Below are positions 1 through 7,742 of a stretch of DNA of 64,000 bases, in pieces. Both the position numbers and the translations under genes were made by a program. Position 1 is the stretch's first letter, and the number at the start of each line of letters is the position of its first letter. The notes under the pieces were generated by a model. That model ran no database searches. It saw only the letters and a list, made by a program, of their open reading frames with translations, and was not told where the DNA came from. The DNA is from Salegentibacter echinorum (GTDB lineage: Bacteria; Bacteroidota; Bacteroidia; Flavobacteriales; Flavobacteriaceae), in NCBI RefSeq assembly GCF_900129445.1, contig NZ_FQVT01000003.1:124001-188000 (forward strand), read 5' to 3'.

Positions 1-156
1 TTGATTAAAAAATTGGGCTTAAAAGATGACGAAAAACTGGACCAGGGATTAGACGCTGTACTGGAAAAGTACGGTAAATCTAACCGAAATAAATATCGTG
101 CGGTAGTTTATTATTTGCTCACCAAGCATTTTAAAAAGGAAAATGTTTATAGCTAG
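1..156 (+). CDS. DUF2853 family protein, C-terminal part
   Basis: The reading frame is open from the first base to a TAG at 154-156 and gives about 51 residues. It contains the stretch GLKDDEKLD and then SNRNKYRAVVYYLLTKHF, which I recognise as the C-terminal end of the small (about 110 residue) DUF2853 family common in Bacteroidota. The true start lies before the window, so the TTG at base 1 is only an internal leucine codon. Function of the family is unknown to me. A clear rho-independent terminator follows 25 bases downstream. Confidence 0.7.
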   Translation: MIKKLGLKDDEKLDQGLDAVLEKYGKSNRNKYRAVVYYLLTKHFKKENVYS

Positions 157-180
157 AAACTAGTTTAAACTTAATTTAAG

Positions 181-213
181 ATCCGTTTTTTCGTAAAAAG
201 AACGGATTTTTTT
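181..213 (+). terminator. Rho-independent terminator after DUF2853 gene
   Basis: ATCCGTT..., a short CGT loop, and ...AACGGAT pair in a strong stem that runs directly into a T tract. It ends the upstream transcript before the CvfB-like gene. Confidence 0.75.
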
Positions 214-432
214 ATGGTGGGATACATCAGGTACTTCTTACAGATTTTTAGGTATGTTTTACCTACCGGGTACTGTGACTGCCTATTGTTCTTTAAAGTT
301 TGTTTTTCTTAAACACTTAGGACGAGTCGAATCCCGAATCTCAATTCCCCATTTCTCATTCCCGGCTCCTAACTTTAAACTTTTTGCAGAAATCTTAAAT
401 TATAAAGTATCTTTGTTACCTAAATTTATTTT

Positions 433-1269
433 ATGCTGAATATTGGCGAAAATCATACGCTTAACATTGTAAGAGAAACTGAACCCGGGCTCTTTTTAAC
501 AGATACTGAAGGGAATGAGGTTTTATTACCTAATAAATATGTTCCCGAGGAATTTGAAATAGGGCAGGAGATAAACGTTTTTGTTTATCTGGATCACGAA
601 GAAAGGCTTATTGCCACTACTTTAGATCCATTGGTTAAACTCGACGAATTTGCTTTTTTAAAATGTGTAGAGGTCACCGAATTTGGTGCTTTTTTAGATT
701 GGGGCCTGGAGAAACATTTATTTGTACCGTTTAAAGAACAGGCTTATCCTATGAAAAAGGGTGGCTGGTATTTGATTTTCTGCAACCTCGATTTGGAAAC
801 AAACAGGTTGGTTGCTTCCAGTAAAGTACACGCTTTTTTAGATAATTCAGAGCTTACTGTAGAACCTTTTGAAGAGGTGGATTTAATTATTAGTAATAAA
901 AGTGATCTAGGGTATAACGTGATTATCAATCAGATTCATTTGGGTTTGATTTATCACGATGATATTTTTCAGGAAATCAACGTAGGTGATGAAATGCGTG
1001 GCTTTATAACTAAAACCCGACCAGATGGTAAAATAGACGTAAGCTTGCAGCGTCCCGGTTACAGGAGTATTGAGCCAAACGCCGATTTGATTCTGGAGCA
1101 TTTAAAAAAGAACGATGGTTACCTTCAATTAACCGATAAATCTTCTCCCGAAGCTATAAAAAGTCAGTTGGGTATTAGTAAAAAGAGCTTTAAACGCGCG
1201 GCAGGAAACCTCTATAAACAACGAAAAATAGACATTAAAAACGACGGACTCTATTTGAAAATTACGTAA
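433..1269 (+). CDS. CvfB/YitL-like S1 RNA-binding protein
   Basis: A 278-residue cytosolic protein resembling the CvfB (conserved virulence factor B) family: tandem S1-like OB folds followed by a winged-helix domain. The first barrel covers about residues 1-65, the second about 70-140 (with the S1-like GAFLDWGL), a third about 145-210 that ends with KIDVSLQRPG, and the last 65 residues contain the winged-helix segment SKKSFKRAAGNLYKQRKI. Family members bind RNA and affect expression after transcription in Firmicutes; the role here is inference. The ATG at 433 gives the family-typical N terminus. It appears to be a single-gene unit. Confidence 0.85.
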   Translation: MLNIGENHTLNIVRETEPGLFLTDTEGNEVLLPNKYVPEEFEIGQEINVFVYLDHEERLIATTLDPLVKLDEFAFLKCVEVTEFGAFLDWGLEKHLFVPFKEQAYPMKKGGWYLIFCNLDLETNRLVASSKVHAFLDNSELTVEPFEEVDLIISNKSDLGYNVIINQIHLGLIYHDDIFQEINVGDEMRGFITKTRPDGKIDVSLQRPGYRSIEPNADLILEHLKKNDGYLQLTDKSSPEAIKSQLGISKKSFKRAAGNLYKQRKIDIKNDGLYLKIT

Positions 1270-1587
1270 TCAAAACTGGAGATGATATTTATTATCTTGA
1301 GGTTGATTTACGCAAAGGTCGCAAAAATTAAGTTCAAGTTCCAAGGTCCAAGGCTGAAATCACCTCGATACCAAAACCCAAACGAGTTCACAGTCACAAT
1401 AATCAGTAGACAGAATTGCCAACCGATGTAAACTCACAATCGAATACCGACAACTGTTTTTTTACTTAAAGTTGGCAAAGAGAATCAATTCAAGGTCTTA
1501 ATGACAACCCACAACCGATAACTGACTTTTCCGTGCAAAGTTCATAAAAAATGGAGCCTGGAAATATCTCCAACTTTCTATTTAGTA
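1270..1587. other. Intergenic region with degenerate repeats
   Basis: About 320 bases between convergent genes with no convincing gene. Bases 1330-1355 hold a short direct repetition (TTCCAAGGTCCAAGG). Bases 1388-1530 are rich in units such as GCCAACCGAT, CCGACAACTG and ACAACCGATAACTGAC, which match the repeat type at 14.4-14.56 kb and 39.1-39.4 kb. No clear terminator hairpin was found. Confidence 0.5.
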
Positions 1588-2076
1588 TTAGTAATAACGC
1601 CTTCCGGGGACGTAATAAGAAGAACCGTAATACCTGTTTCTATAGCTTTGTCTATGTAATGCGTTCTGATAAGCACGTTGATTTTGGTAGTAAGGATTTG
1701 AATTTAGGGCGTCATTATAAGGTTTATCGGTGTCTCTAATTTCATAATTTCCGGAAACCTCAAAAGTTTTTTTCTCTCGTTCCACTTTAGGTAGGGGCGA
1801 GCCAATATCTACTGTGCGTTTTTTCATATTTCGCCGCTCTTCCAGGATAGCAATCATATCTACGCTAGCCGGTTTATCCCTATCTACATCAATAAATTTC
1901 CCACTGGGTAGATTAAAATCACCAGAAAAAAACTCCTGCCCAAAGCTAAGGTCGCTCCAGGAAGGTTCAACACTATAGTTGCTTATCTCAAAATCTTCCA
2001 TATCCCAAAATTCCTGCGCCTGTAGATTGGTTAGAAAGAAGCTGAATAATAGTAAACTAAGAAAGCGGAATTTCAT
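1588..2076 (-). CDS. Hypothetical secreted protein, tyrosine-rich tail
   Basis: A 162-residue protein starting MKFRFLSLLLFSFFLTNLQAQ, a clear signal peptide with a typical Bacteroidota AQ cleavage site. The mature part is acidic in the first half (DMEDFEISNY) and the last 40 residues are rich in Tyr, Asn and Arg, ending GSSYYVPGRRYY. There is no lipobox, no T9SS sorting domain and no family I recognise. It is transcribed away from menB. It could be periplasmic or an envelope-associated structural protein; no function is claimed. Confidence 0.65.
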   Translation of the reverse strand: MKFRFLSLLLFSFFLTNLQAQEFWDMEDFEISNYSVEPSWSDLSFGQEFFSGDFNLPSGKFIDVDRDKPASVDMIAILEERRNMKKRTVDIGSPLPKVEREKKTFEVSGNYEIRDTDKPYNDALNSNPYYQNQRAYQNALHRQSYRNRYYGSSYYVPGRRYY

Positions 2077-2182
2077 TTTAATGCTTTTTGCTTAGAGTAT
2101 ATCAAAAACAATGCAAATCTAATCTTATTTCTATTTTAATAAGATTAAACTAAAACCTTATTTTTACACTAAAATAAGAGTT

Positions 2183-3022
2183 ATGAGTAAAATAGACTGG
2201 AAAACAGCCAAGAAATACGAAGATATCACTTACAAAAAAGCAAATGGTGTGGCAAGGATCGCTTTTAACCGACCCGAAGTGCGTAATGCTTTTAGACCTA
2301 AAACCACCTCAGAATTGTTAGATGCCTTTAACGATGCGCACGAAGATATTTCCATAGGTTGTGTGTTGCTGTCTGCGGAAGGGCCTTCATCCAAAGATGG
2401 GAAATGGGCATTTTGTAGCGGAGGCGATCAGAAAGCACGTGGCCATCAAGGTTATGTGGGTGAAGATGGTTATCACCGTTTGAATATTCTGGAAGTACAA
2501 CGTTTAATTCGGTTTATGCCAAAGGCAGTAATTTGCGTAGTTCCCGGCTGGGCCGTGGGCGGGGGCCATAGCTTGCACGTGGTGTGCGACCTTACTTTGG
2601 CCAGTGAAGAACATGCAATATTTAAACAAACTGATGCCGATGTAACCAGTTTCGATGCCGGTTATGGCTCGGCATATTTAGCGAAAATGGTAGGTCAGAA
2701 AAAAGCACGGGAGATCTTTTTCCTCGGAAGAAATTATTCTGCACAGGAAGCTTACGAAATGGGCATGGTAAATGCTGTAATTCCGCACGCAGAATTGGAA
2801 GATACCGCTTACGATTGGGCAAAGGAAATTATGGCGAAATCCCCAACTTCTATAAAAATGCTTAAATATGCCATGAACCTTACCGATGACGGGATGGTTG
2901 GGCAACAGGTTTTTGCCGGGGAAGTTACCAGGCTGGCTTATATGACAGATGAAGCAAAAGAAGGAAGGGACGCCTTTTTAGAAAAAAGAAAACCAAATTT
3001 TGAGAAAAAATGGATCCCTTAG
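2183..3022 (+). CDS. menB: 1,4-dihydroxy-2-naphthoyl-CoA synthase
   Basis: A 279-residue crotonase-fold enzyme that closes the naphthoate ring in menaquinone synthesis (o-succinylbenzoyl-CoA to DHNA-CoA). Family signatures are visible: NRPEVRNAFRPKT near residue 30, the oxyanion-hole stretch FCSGGDQKARG near 80, the second oxyanion element GWAVGGGHSLHVVCDLTLAS near 125, and DVTSFDAGYGSAYLAK near 155. Length fits MenB. Other menaquinone genes are not in the window. Its last 13 bases overlap the start of the following PH-domain gene, so the two are probably translated together. Confidence 0.93.
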   Translation: MSKIDWKTAKKYEDITYKKANGVARIAFNRPEVRNAFRPKTTSELLDAFNDAHEDISIGCVLLSAEGPSSKDGKWAFCSGGDQKARGHQGYVGEDGYHRLNILEVQRLIRFMPKAVICVVPGWAVGGGHSLHVVCDLTLASEEHAIFKQTDADVTSFDAGYGSAYLAKMVGQKKAREIFFLGRNYSAQEAYEMGMVNAVIPHAELEDTAYDWAKEIMAKSPTSIKMLKYAMNLTDDGMVGQQVFAGEVTRLAYMTDEAKEGRDAFLEKRKPNFEKKWIP

Positions 3023-3537
3023 GCGACAGTTTTAGAAATAGACAAATAGATATTGCAAGTTTACCAGATTATGAAGCGGTAGATTTCACCATCGTTTCTG
3101 AAAATTATTTGCAAAAAATAAACATACAAACCGGCATTTTTATGCTTGTTTGTATGTTTATAACGGGAATATTATGGTTTTTCTTTTTAGATCCTACCCA
3201 ATCCATATTGCTTTTATGCGTAATTAGCCTGTATTTTATGTTTAGGTTTTGGAACAATTATAAGCTTTATAAAAGCCTTGGTTTTGCCATAAGGGAACGG
3301 GACGTTATTTATAAACGAGGTTATATCTTCAACAAAACTACCGTTATCCCTTTTAACCGTGTGCAGCATGCCTCTATTTCGAGGGATATATGGGATAAGC
3401 TTTTAGGCATTTCCAGTCTTAAAATTTTTACTGCGGGTGGCAGTGGAAGCGATATTGGTATTCCGGGCCTGCTACCAGAAACAGCTTTAAAGCTAAAAGA
3501 AGCACTCGCCCACAAGATCGTTCAGGATGACTTCTAA
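3010..3537 (+). CDS. YdbS-like bacterial PH domain membrane protein
   Basis: A 175-residue protein with two predicted membrane helices (about residues 43-80, in the stretch around FMLVCMFITGILWFFF) followed by a bPH2 (DUF304) domain. The domain has the typical RDVIYKRGYIF, TTVIPFNRVQHASI and DKLLGISSLKIFTAGG elements of YdbS. Its ATG lies inside menB (13-base overlap) and its end overlaps the next gene by 11 bases, so it forms a tight operon with the larger YdbT-like partner, the same pairing seen for ydbS-ydbT in Bacillus. In Bacillus this pair has been linked to resistance to bacteriocin-type stress; role here is unknown. Confidence 0.85.
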   Translation: MDPLGDSFRNRQIDIASLPDYEAVDFTIVSENYLQKINIQTGIFMLVCMFITGILWFFFLDPTQSILLLCVISLYFMFRFWNNYKLYKSLGFAIRERDVIYKRGYIFNKTTVIPFNRVQHASISRDIWDKLLGISSLKIFTAGGSGSDIGIPGLLPETALKLKEALAHKIVQDDF

Positions 3538-5038
3538 AGATAATTATCAGAATCCGCAACGGCAATCTATTTTAGGAGTTGTCCTCATTTTTCTCGCTAC
3601 ACTTTACAAATTGGTAAAGATGTTTTGGGCCATGGCTGCCTACCTGTTATTAAGCAATCCATCTGGTCTTATGTTGAGTTATATTGGATTGGGATCGGTC
3701 ATTGTTTTGTTGCTTATTTTGGGGTATAGTTATCTGTATTATCTCAAATTTACATTTTATATAGATTATGAGCGGGAAGAATTTATCCTGCAAAAAGGCG
3801 TATTTTCTACAGAAAACATTGCCATTCCTTTTGAAAAAATTCAGCAGGTAAATTTTAAAAGATCCATTCTACAGCGGTTTATAAATGTGTATAGTCTGGT
3901 AATCGATACCGCCGGAAGCAACCAAAAAGAAGTTGAAATAAATGCGATCTCTAAAACCAAAGCCAATGAACTTTCTGAAATTCTTTTACGGGTAAAAGCT
4001 GAAGCAAAGAAAAATTTTGATTCAGAAGAAATTATTGCTGAAGAAAAAGAAGAGAAAGCCTGGACCTTTCAGTTAAGCATTTCAGAATTATTGAAAATTG
4101 GGATTAGTACCAATTATTTACGCGGGTTTAGTTTGATTATAGCTTTTCTGGCGAGTATTTACAATCGCTTAAATTCCTATTTCAAAGAAGAAATACAGGA
4201 ATATGAAACTTATTTCAGTCAATTTTCTGATGTTTTACAGTCTATTGGATTCCTATTTGTGCTTTTTATCTTATTACTGTTCTTAAGTGTAAGTATTACC
4301 ATAATTGAAGTATTTATAAAGTATTATGGGCTAAAAATCGTACAAAGCAAGGAACGCCTGGAGTTGGAAATGGGCTTAAAGACAAATACAAAAGTAGCCA
4401 TACAACCAAGAAGAGTACAACGGTTTAAAGTTAAGACTAATCCCATACAAAAACGGATGAATTTGTTTGAAGCGCAAATTTCCTTATCGAGCAGCGAGGA
4501 CGAATTACAAAAAAATAAGATTAAAATTCCCGGGCTAAAATTAGAAGTCCTGGAAAAAATAAAGAGCTTTCTGTATAAAGATGAAGATATCGCCCTGGTA
4601 GATAGCTACAGGCCAGATAAATTGTTACTGTTGCGCAGAATATCTGTAATTGTGGTGCTGGGCTTTATTGCGTTGGGTGTTTGGTTTTATACGACTTTTG
4701 TGAGCTTTAACCTTTTTCTACCGCTTTGTATTAGCATATTGGTTCTTGCACTTATCTATCAATATTATGCTTTTAGAACTAAAAAATTAATTATTGGCCA
4801 GGATTTTCTTAAAAAACAATATGGGCTATGGACTAAAACCGAAGAAATCCTGGAGCTGTATAAAATTCAGGCGATTAGTGTACAGCAACCTTTGTGGTAT
4901 AAAAGAAAAAATTTGGTCAACTTGAGCTTTCATACGGCTGGGGGCGATATTAAGTTTTACGCAGTTTCCCGGGAGGTCCTACCGAAAATAAATTTTATTC
5001 TTTTCAAAGCCGAAGTTTCCAAAAGAAATTGGATGTAG
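3527..5038 (+). CDS. YdbT-like protein with several bPH2 domains
   Basis: A 503-residue membrane protein and the large partner of the preceding YdbS-like gene. Hydrophobic segments at about residues 20-75, 205-265 and 370-415 separate three PH-type modules. Each carries the same signature: FILQKGVFSTENIAIPFEKI (module 1), TKVAIQPRRVQRFKV (module 2), EILELYKIQAISVQQPLWYK followed by LVNLSFHTAGG (module 3). The ATG overlaps the upstream stop by 11 bases. The gene ends against the convergent E1 dehydrogenase gene. Confidence 0.85.
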   Translation: MTSKDNYQNPQRQSILGVVLIFLATLYKLVKMFWAMAAYLLLSNPSGLMLSYIGLGSVIVLLLILGYSYLYYLKFTFYIDYEREEFILQKGVFSTENIAIPFEKIQQVNFKRSILQRFINVYSLVIDTAGSNQKEVEINAISKTKANELSEILLRVKAEAKKNFDSEEIIAEEKEEKAWTFQLSISELLKIGISTNYLRGFSLIIAFLASIYNRLNSYFKEEIQEYETYFSQFSDVLQSIGFLFVLFILLLFLSVSITIIEVFIKYYGLKIVQSKERLELEMGLKTNTKVAIQPRRVQRFKVKTNPIQKRMNLFEAQISLSSSEDELQKNKIKIPGLKLEVLEKIKSFLYKDEDIALVDSYRPDKLLLLRRISVIVVLGFIALGVWFYTTFVSFNLFLPLCISILVLALIYQYYAFRTKKLIIGQDFLKKQYGLWTKTEEILELYKIQAISVQQPLWYKRKNLVNLSFHTAGGDIKFYAVSREVLPKINFILFKAEVSKRNWM

Positions 5039-5085
5039 TGTAGAAATCCTTTAATGATAAATTCCTGAGACTTCAAAACTATAAA

Positions 5086-5109
5086 CCCCAATCTAATTAA
5101 AGACCGGGG
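5086..5109. terminator. Weak hairpin between convergent genes
   Basis: CCCC-AA-TCT pairs with AGA-CC-GGGG across a short A/T loop, in the 98-base gap between two convergent genes. No long T tract follows on either strand, so this is a weak candidate terminator. Confidence 0.3.
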
Positions 5110-5136
5110 CTTACCTCTTAAATTATCTAACAAATA

Positions 5137-7545
5137 TTAACTAAGTGCAGGATATTCTTCCGGCTTTACTTCGTTAAAAATACTATATACTTTTTCAAAA
5201 ATATCCTCTATGGAAGGTTTGCTAAAGTAGTCGCCGTCGCTACCATAAGCAGGCCGGTGTTCTTTCGCAGTTAAGGTTTGTGGTTTACTATCTAGATAGC
5301 GCCAGGCGTTTTGTTTGTTTAGGATTTGGTCTAAGATAAAGGCAGATGCCCCACCAGGAACATCTTCATCTATAACCAGTAATCTATTGGTTTTCTCCAC
5401 ACTCTCCACGATCTCATGATCTAGATCGAATGGTAGCAAGGATTGAACATCTATTACTTCCGCATCAATATTAAGTTCTTTTAATTCTTCGGCGGCCTGT
5501 CTTACCAGACGCAGCGTAGAGCCATAAGAAACCAGGGTAATATCTTCGCCCTTCCTAACAGTTTCCACCTTTCCAATAGGAGTTCTAATTTCAGCTAAAT
5601 TGGACGGCATTTTCTCTTTTAAACGGTAGCCGTTAAGACATTCTACCAATATCGCGGGATTGTCCTGCTCCAGAAGTGTATTATAGAATCCTGCGGCTTT
5701 GGTCATATTTCTAGGCACCAGCACGTACATACCGCGAACTAGGTTTAAAATTCCGCCCATTAGTGAACCACTATGCCATATTCCCTCTAAGCGGTGACCG
5801 CGGGTCCTAACAATTAATGGCGCCTTCTGTTTTCCTTTGGTACGGTATTGTAAAGTAGCCAGATCATCACTCATTCCCTGTATTGCATACAACACATAAT
5901 CGAGATATTGAATTTCTGCTATGGGGCGTAAACCGCGCATCGCCATTCCTATTCCCTGGCCTAAAATAGTTGCTTCACGTATGCCTACATCGGCAACCCG
6001 AAGTTTGCCATATTTTTTCTGAAGTCCTTCCAATCCCTGGTTTACATCACCAATTTCGCCGGCATCTTCTCCAAAAATTAATGTTTCCGGATTATTGCTG
6101 AAAATTTGATCGAAGTTGTCCCTTAAAATAATTCTTGCATCTACTTCAGAAGAAGTTTCATCGTATTCTGGTAAAACTTCTTCCGGAAGGGTATTGTTTT
6201 CACTGTAAAGGTGACTGCTATAATCTTCTAAAGCAGCAGCATTAAAATCCTCTAACCACGAAAGTAACTCTGCTTTCTCTTCAGAAGTTTCTTTGCGGAT
6301 ATGTCGTAAGGTTATTCGTGCGATTTGAGCGAGATCCTTTTTTGAGGCTTCTTTTATACTCTTTAATTTTTTCGCCAGGGCAATGACTGCATCTTTTTCT
6401 TCAGTGTTTTTCGCTAACTTAGAAAGCGTAGCCAGCAATTCTTTTTGTTTTTCCCGGGTGGGTGCTAAAAAGTTATTCCAGGCAGTTTTCTTACCTTCTC
6501 TAACTCTTTTCTTTATTTCTTTTTCAATTTGCTGAAGCTCTTCATCATTGCTAATATTATTTTCAATGATCCAGTCCCGCAACTTTACATTGCAGTCATA
6601 TTCCCGTTCCCAGGTGAGTCGTTGTTTATCTTTATAACGTTCGTGAGAACCTGAAGTAGAGTGACCCTGCGGTTGGGTAAGTTCTACTACGTGAATTAGT
6701 ACCGGACAATGTTCTTTTCTGGCAATTTTTTCAGCCTTCTCATAAGCTTCTATAAGCGCTACATAATCCCAACCTTTAACAACAATAATTTCGAAACCTT
6801 TGTGCTCTTCATCGCGTTGAAAACCTTTAACGACTTCAGAAATACTCTCTTTAGTGGTTTGGTGCCTGGCGTGTACAGAGATACCATATTCGTCATCCCA
6901 AACGCTTAACACCATTGGCACTTGCATCACACCTGCGGCATTTAAGGTTTCCCAAAAATGTCCTTCGCTGGTACTGGCATTTCCAATGGTTCCCCAGGCA
7001 ATCTCATTCCCGTTATTAGAAAATTTATCGGCTTCAATTCCCTCTACCTTTCTATAGATTTTTGACGCTTGTGCCAGGCCTAGAAGACGTGGCATTTGGC
7101 CCGCGGTAGGCGAGATATCTGCACTGGAATTTTTTTGTTCCATAAGATTTTTCCAGCTGCCATCTTCGTTAAGATTATGCGTAGTAAAATGCCCCCCCAT
7201 TTGTCTTCCGCCAGACATGGGTTCGTTCTCTATATTAGTATCGGCATATAGGCCGGCAAAAAAGTTTTCTATAGTAAATTGATCAATAGCCATCATAAAG
7301 GTTTGATCCCTGTAATAGCCAGATCTAAAATCTCCGTTCTTAAATGCTTTTGCCATGGCAAGTTGAGGAACTTCCTTTCCATCTCCAAAAATTCCGAATT
7401 TAGCTTTTCCGGTTAAGACCTCGCGTCTTCCCAAAAGGCTACACTCCCTGCTAGTCACAGCTATCTTGTAATCTGCCAGGACTTCGGCTTTAAAATCTTC
7501 AAAAGAAATTGAATCTTTAGTTTTTGTTTCGCTTTGCATGAACAT
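5137..7545 (-). CDS. Fused E1 alpha/beta of 2-oxoacid dehydrogenase
   Basis: An 802-residue thiamine diphosphate enzyme with both E1 subunits on one chain. The alpha half (about 1-400) carries the cofactor region GNASTSEGHFWETLNAAG and the helper motif PQGHSTSGSHERYKDKQR. A charged linker (about 390-470) joins the beta half, with FGEDAGEIGDVNQGLEGL, VADVGIREATILGQGIGMA and IDEDVPGGASAFILDQ. Such fused proteins are annotated in Flavobacteria as the E1 of a branched-chain 2-oxoacid (isovalerate) or pyruvate dehydrogenase; no E2 or E3 gene is nearby to decide the substrate. I chose the ATG at 7545 because a good promoter -7 box covers the upstream TTG at 7563. Confidence 0.88.
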   Translation of the reverse strand: MFMQSETKTKDSISFEDFKAEVLADYKIAVTSRECSLLGRREVLTGKAKFGIFGDGKEVPQLAMAKAFKNGDFRSGYYRDQTFMMAIDQFTIENFFAGLYADTNIENEPMSGGRQMGGHFTTHNLNEDGSWKNLMEQKNSSADISPTAGQMPRLLGLAQASKIYRKVEGIEADKFSNNGNEIAWGTIGNASTSEGHFWETLNAAGVMQVPMVLSVWDDEYGISVHARHQTTKESISEVVKGFQRDEEHKGFEIIVVKGWDYVALIEAYEKAEKIARKEHCPVLIHVVELTQPQGHSTSGSHERYKDKQRLTWEREYDCNVKLRDWIIENNISNDEELQQIEKEIKKRVREGKKTAWNNFLAPTREKQKELLATLSKLAKNTEEKDAVIALAKKLKSIKEASKKDLAQIARITLRHIRKETSEEKAELLSWLEDFNAAALEDYSSHLYSENNTLPEEVLPEYDETSSEVDARIILRDNFDQIFSNNPETLIFGEDAGEIGDVNQGLEGLQKKYGKLRVADVGIREATILGQGIGMAMRGLRPIAEIQYLDYVLYAIQGMSDDLATLQYRTKGKQKAPLIVRTRGHRLEGIWHSGSLMGGILNLVRGMYVLVPRNMTKAAGFYNTLLEQDNPAILVECLNGYRLKEKMPSNLAEIRTPIGKVETVRKGEDITLVSYGSTLRLVRQAAEELKELNIDAEVIDVQSLLPFDLDHEIVESVEKTNRLLVIDEDVPGGASAFILDQILNKQNAWRYLDSKPQTLTAKEHRPAYGSDGDYFSKPSIEDIFEKVYSIFNEVKPEEYPALS

Positions 7546-7560
7546 TGTTTTGAATAGTAA

Positions 7561-7591
7561 CAAATGTAACGAAAACTTAGATTATATACAA
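7561..7591 (-). promoter_or_regulatory. Promoter of the E1 dehydrogenase gene
   Basis: On the minus strand TTG (7589-7591), 20 bases, then TACATTTG (7568-7561), matching the Bacteroidota TTG/TAnnTTTG consensus. The expected start site lies about 10 bases before the ATG at 7545. It rules out the TTG at 7563 as the start codon. Confidence 0.6.
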
Positions 7592-7742
7592 TTCATTAAA
7601 AACTGCATTTTTTAAGAATTAAATAACAAAACGCATTTTAATAATTGTTTTAATAATAAATCTATAAAAAAATTAGATTAAAATAAGTCTTAGATAATTC
7701 AGTTGAAGAAAGCTAAGAATTAATTATCTCTATAAATATTCG

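Noticed and set aside
254-439. Short ORF of 61 codons before the CvfB-like gene
   Set aside because: Lies in repeat-rich intergenic DNA, overlaps the real start at 433 and has no recognisable protein character.
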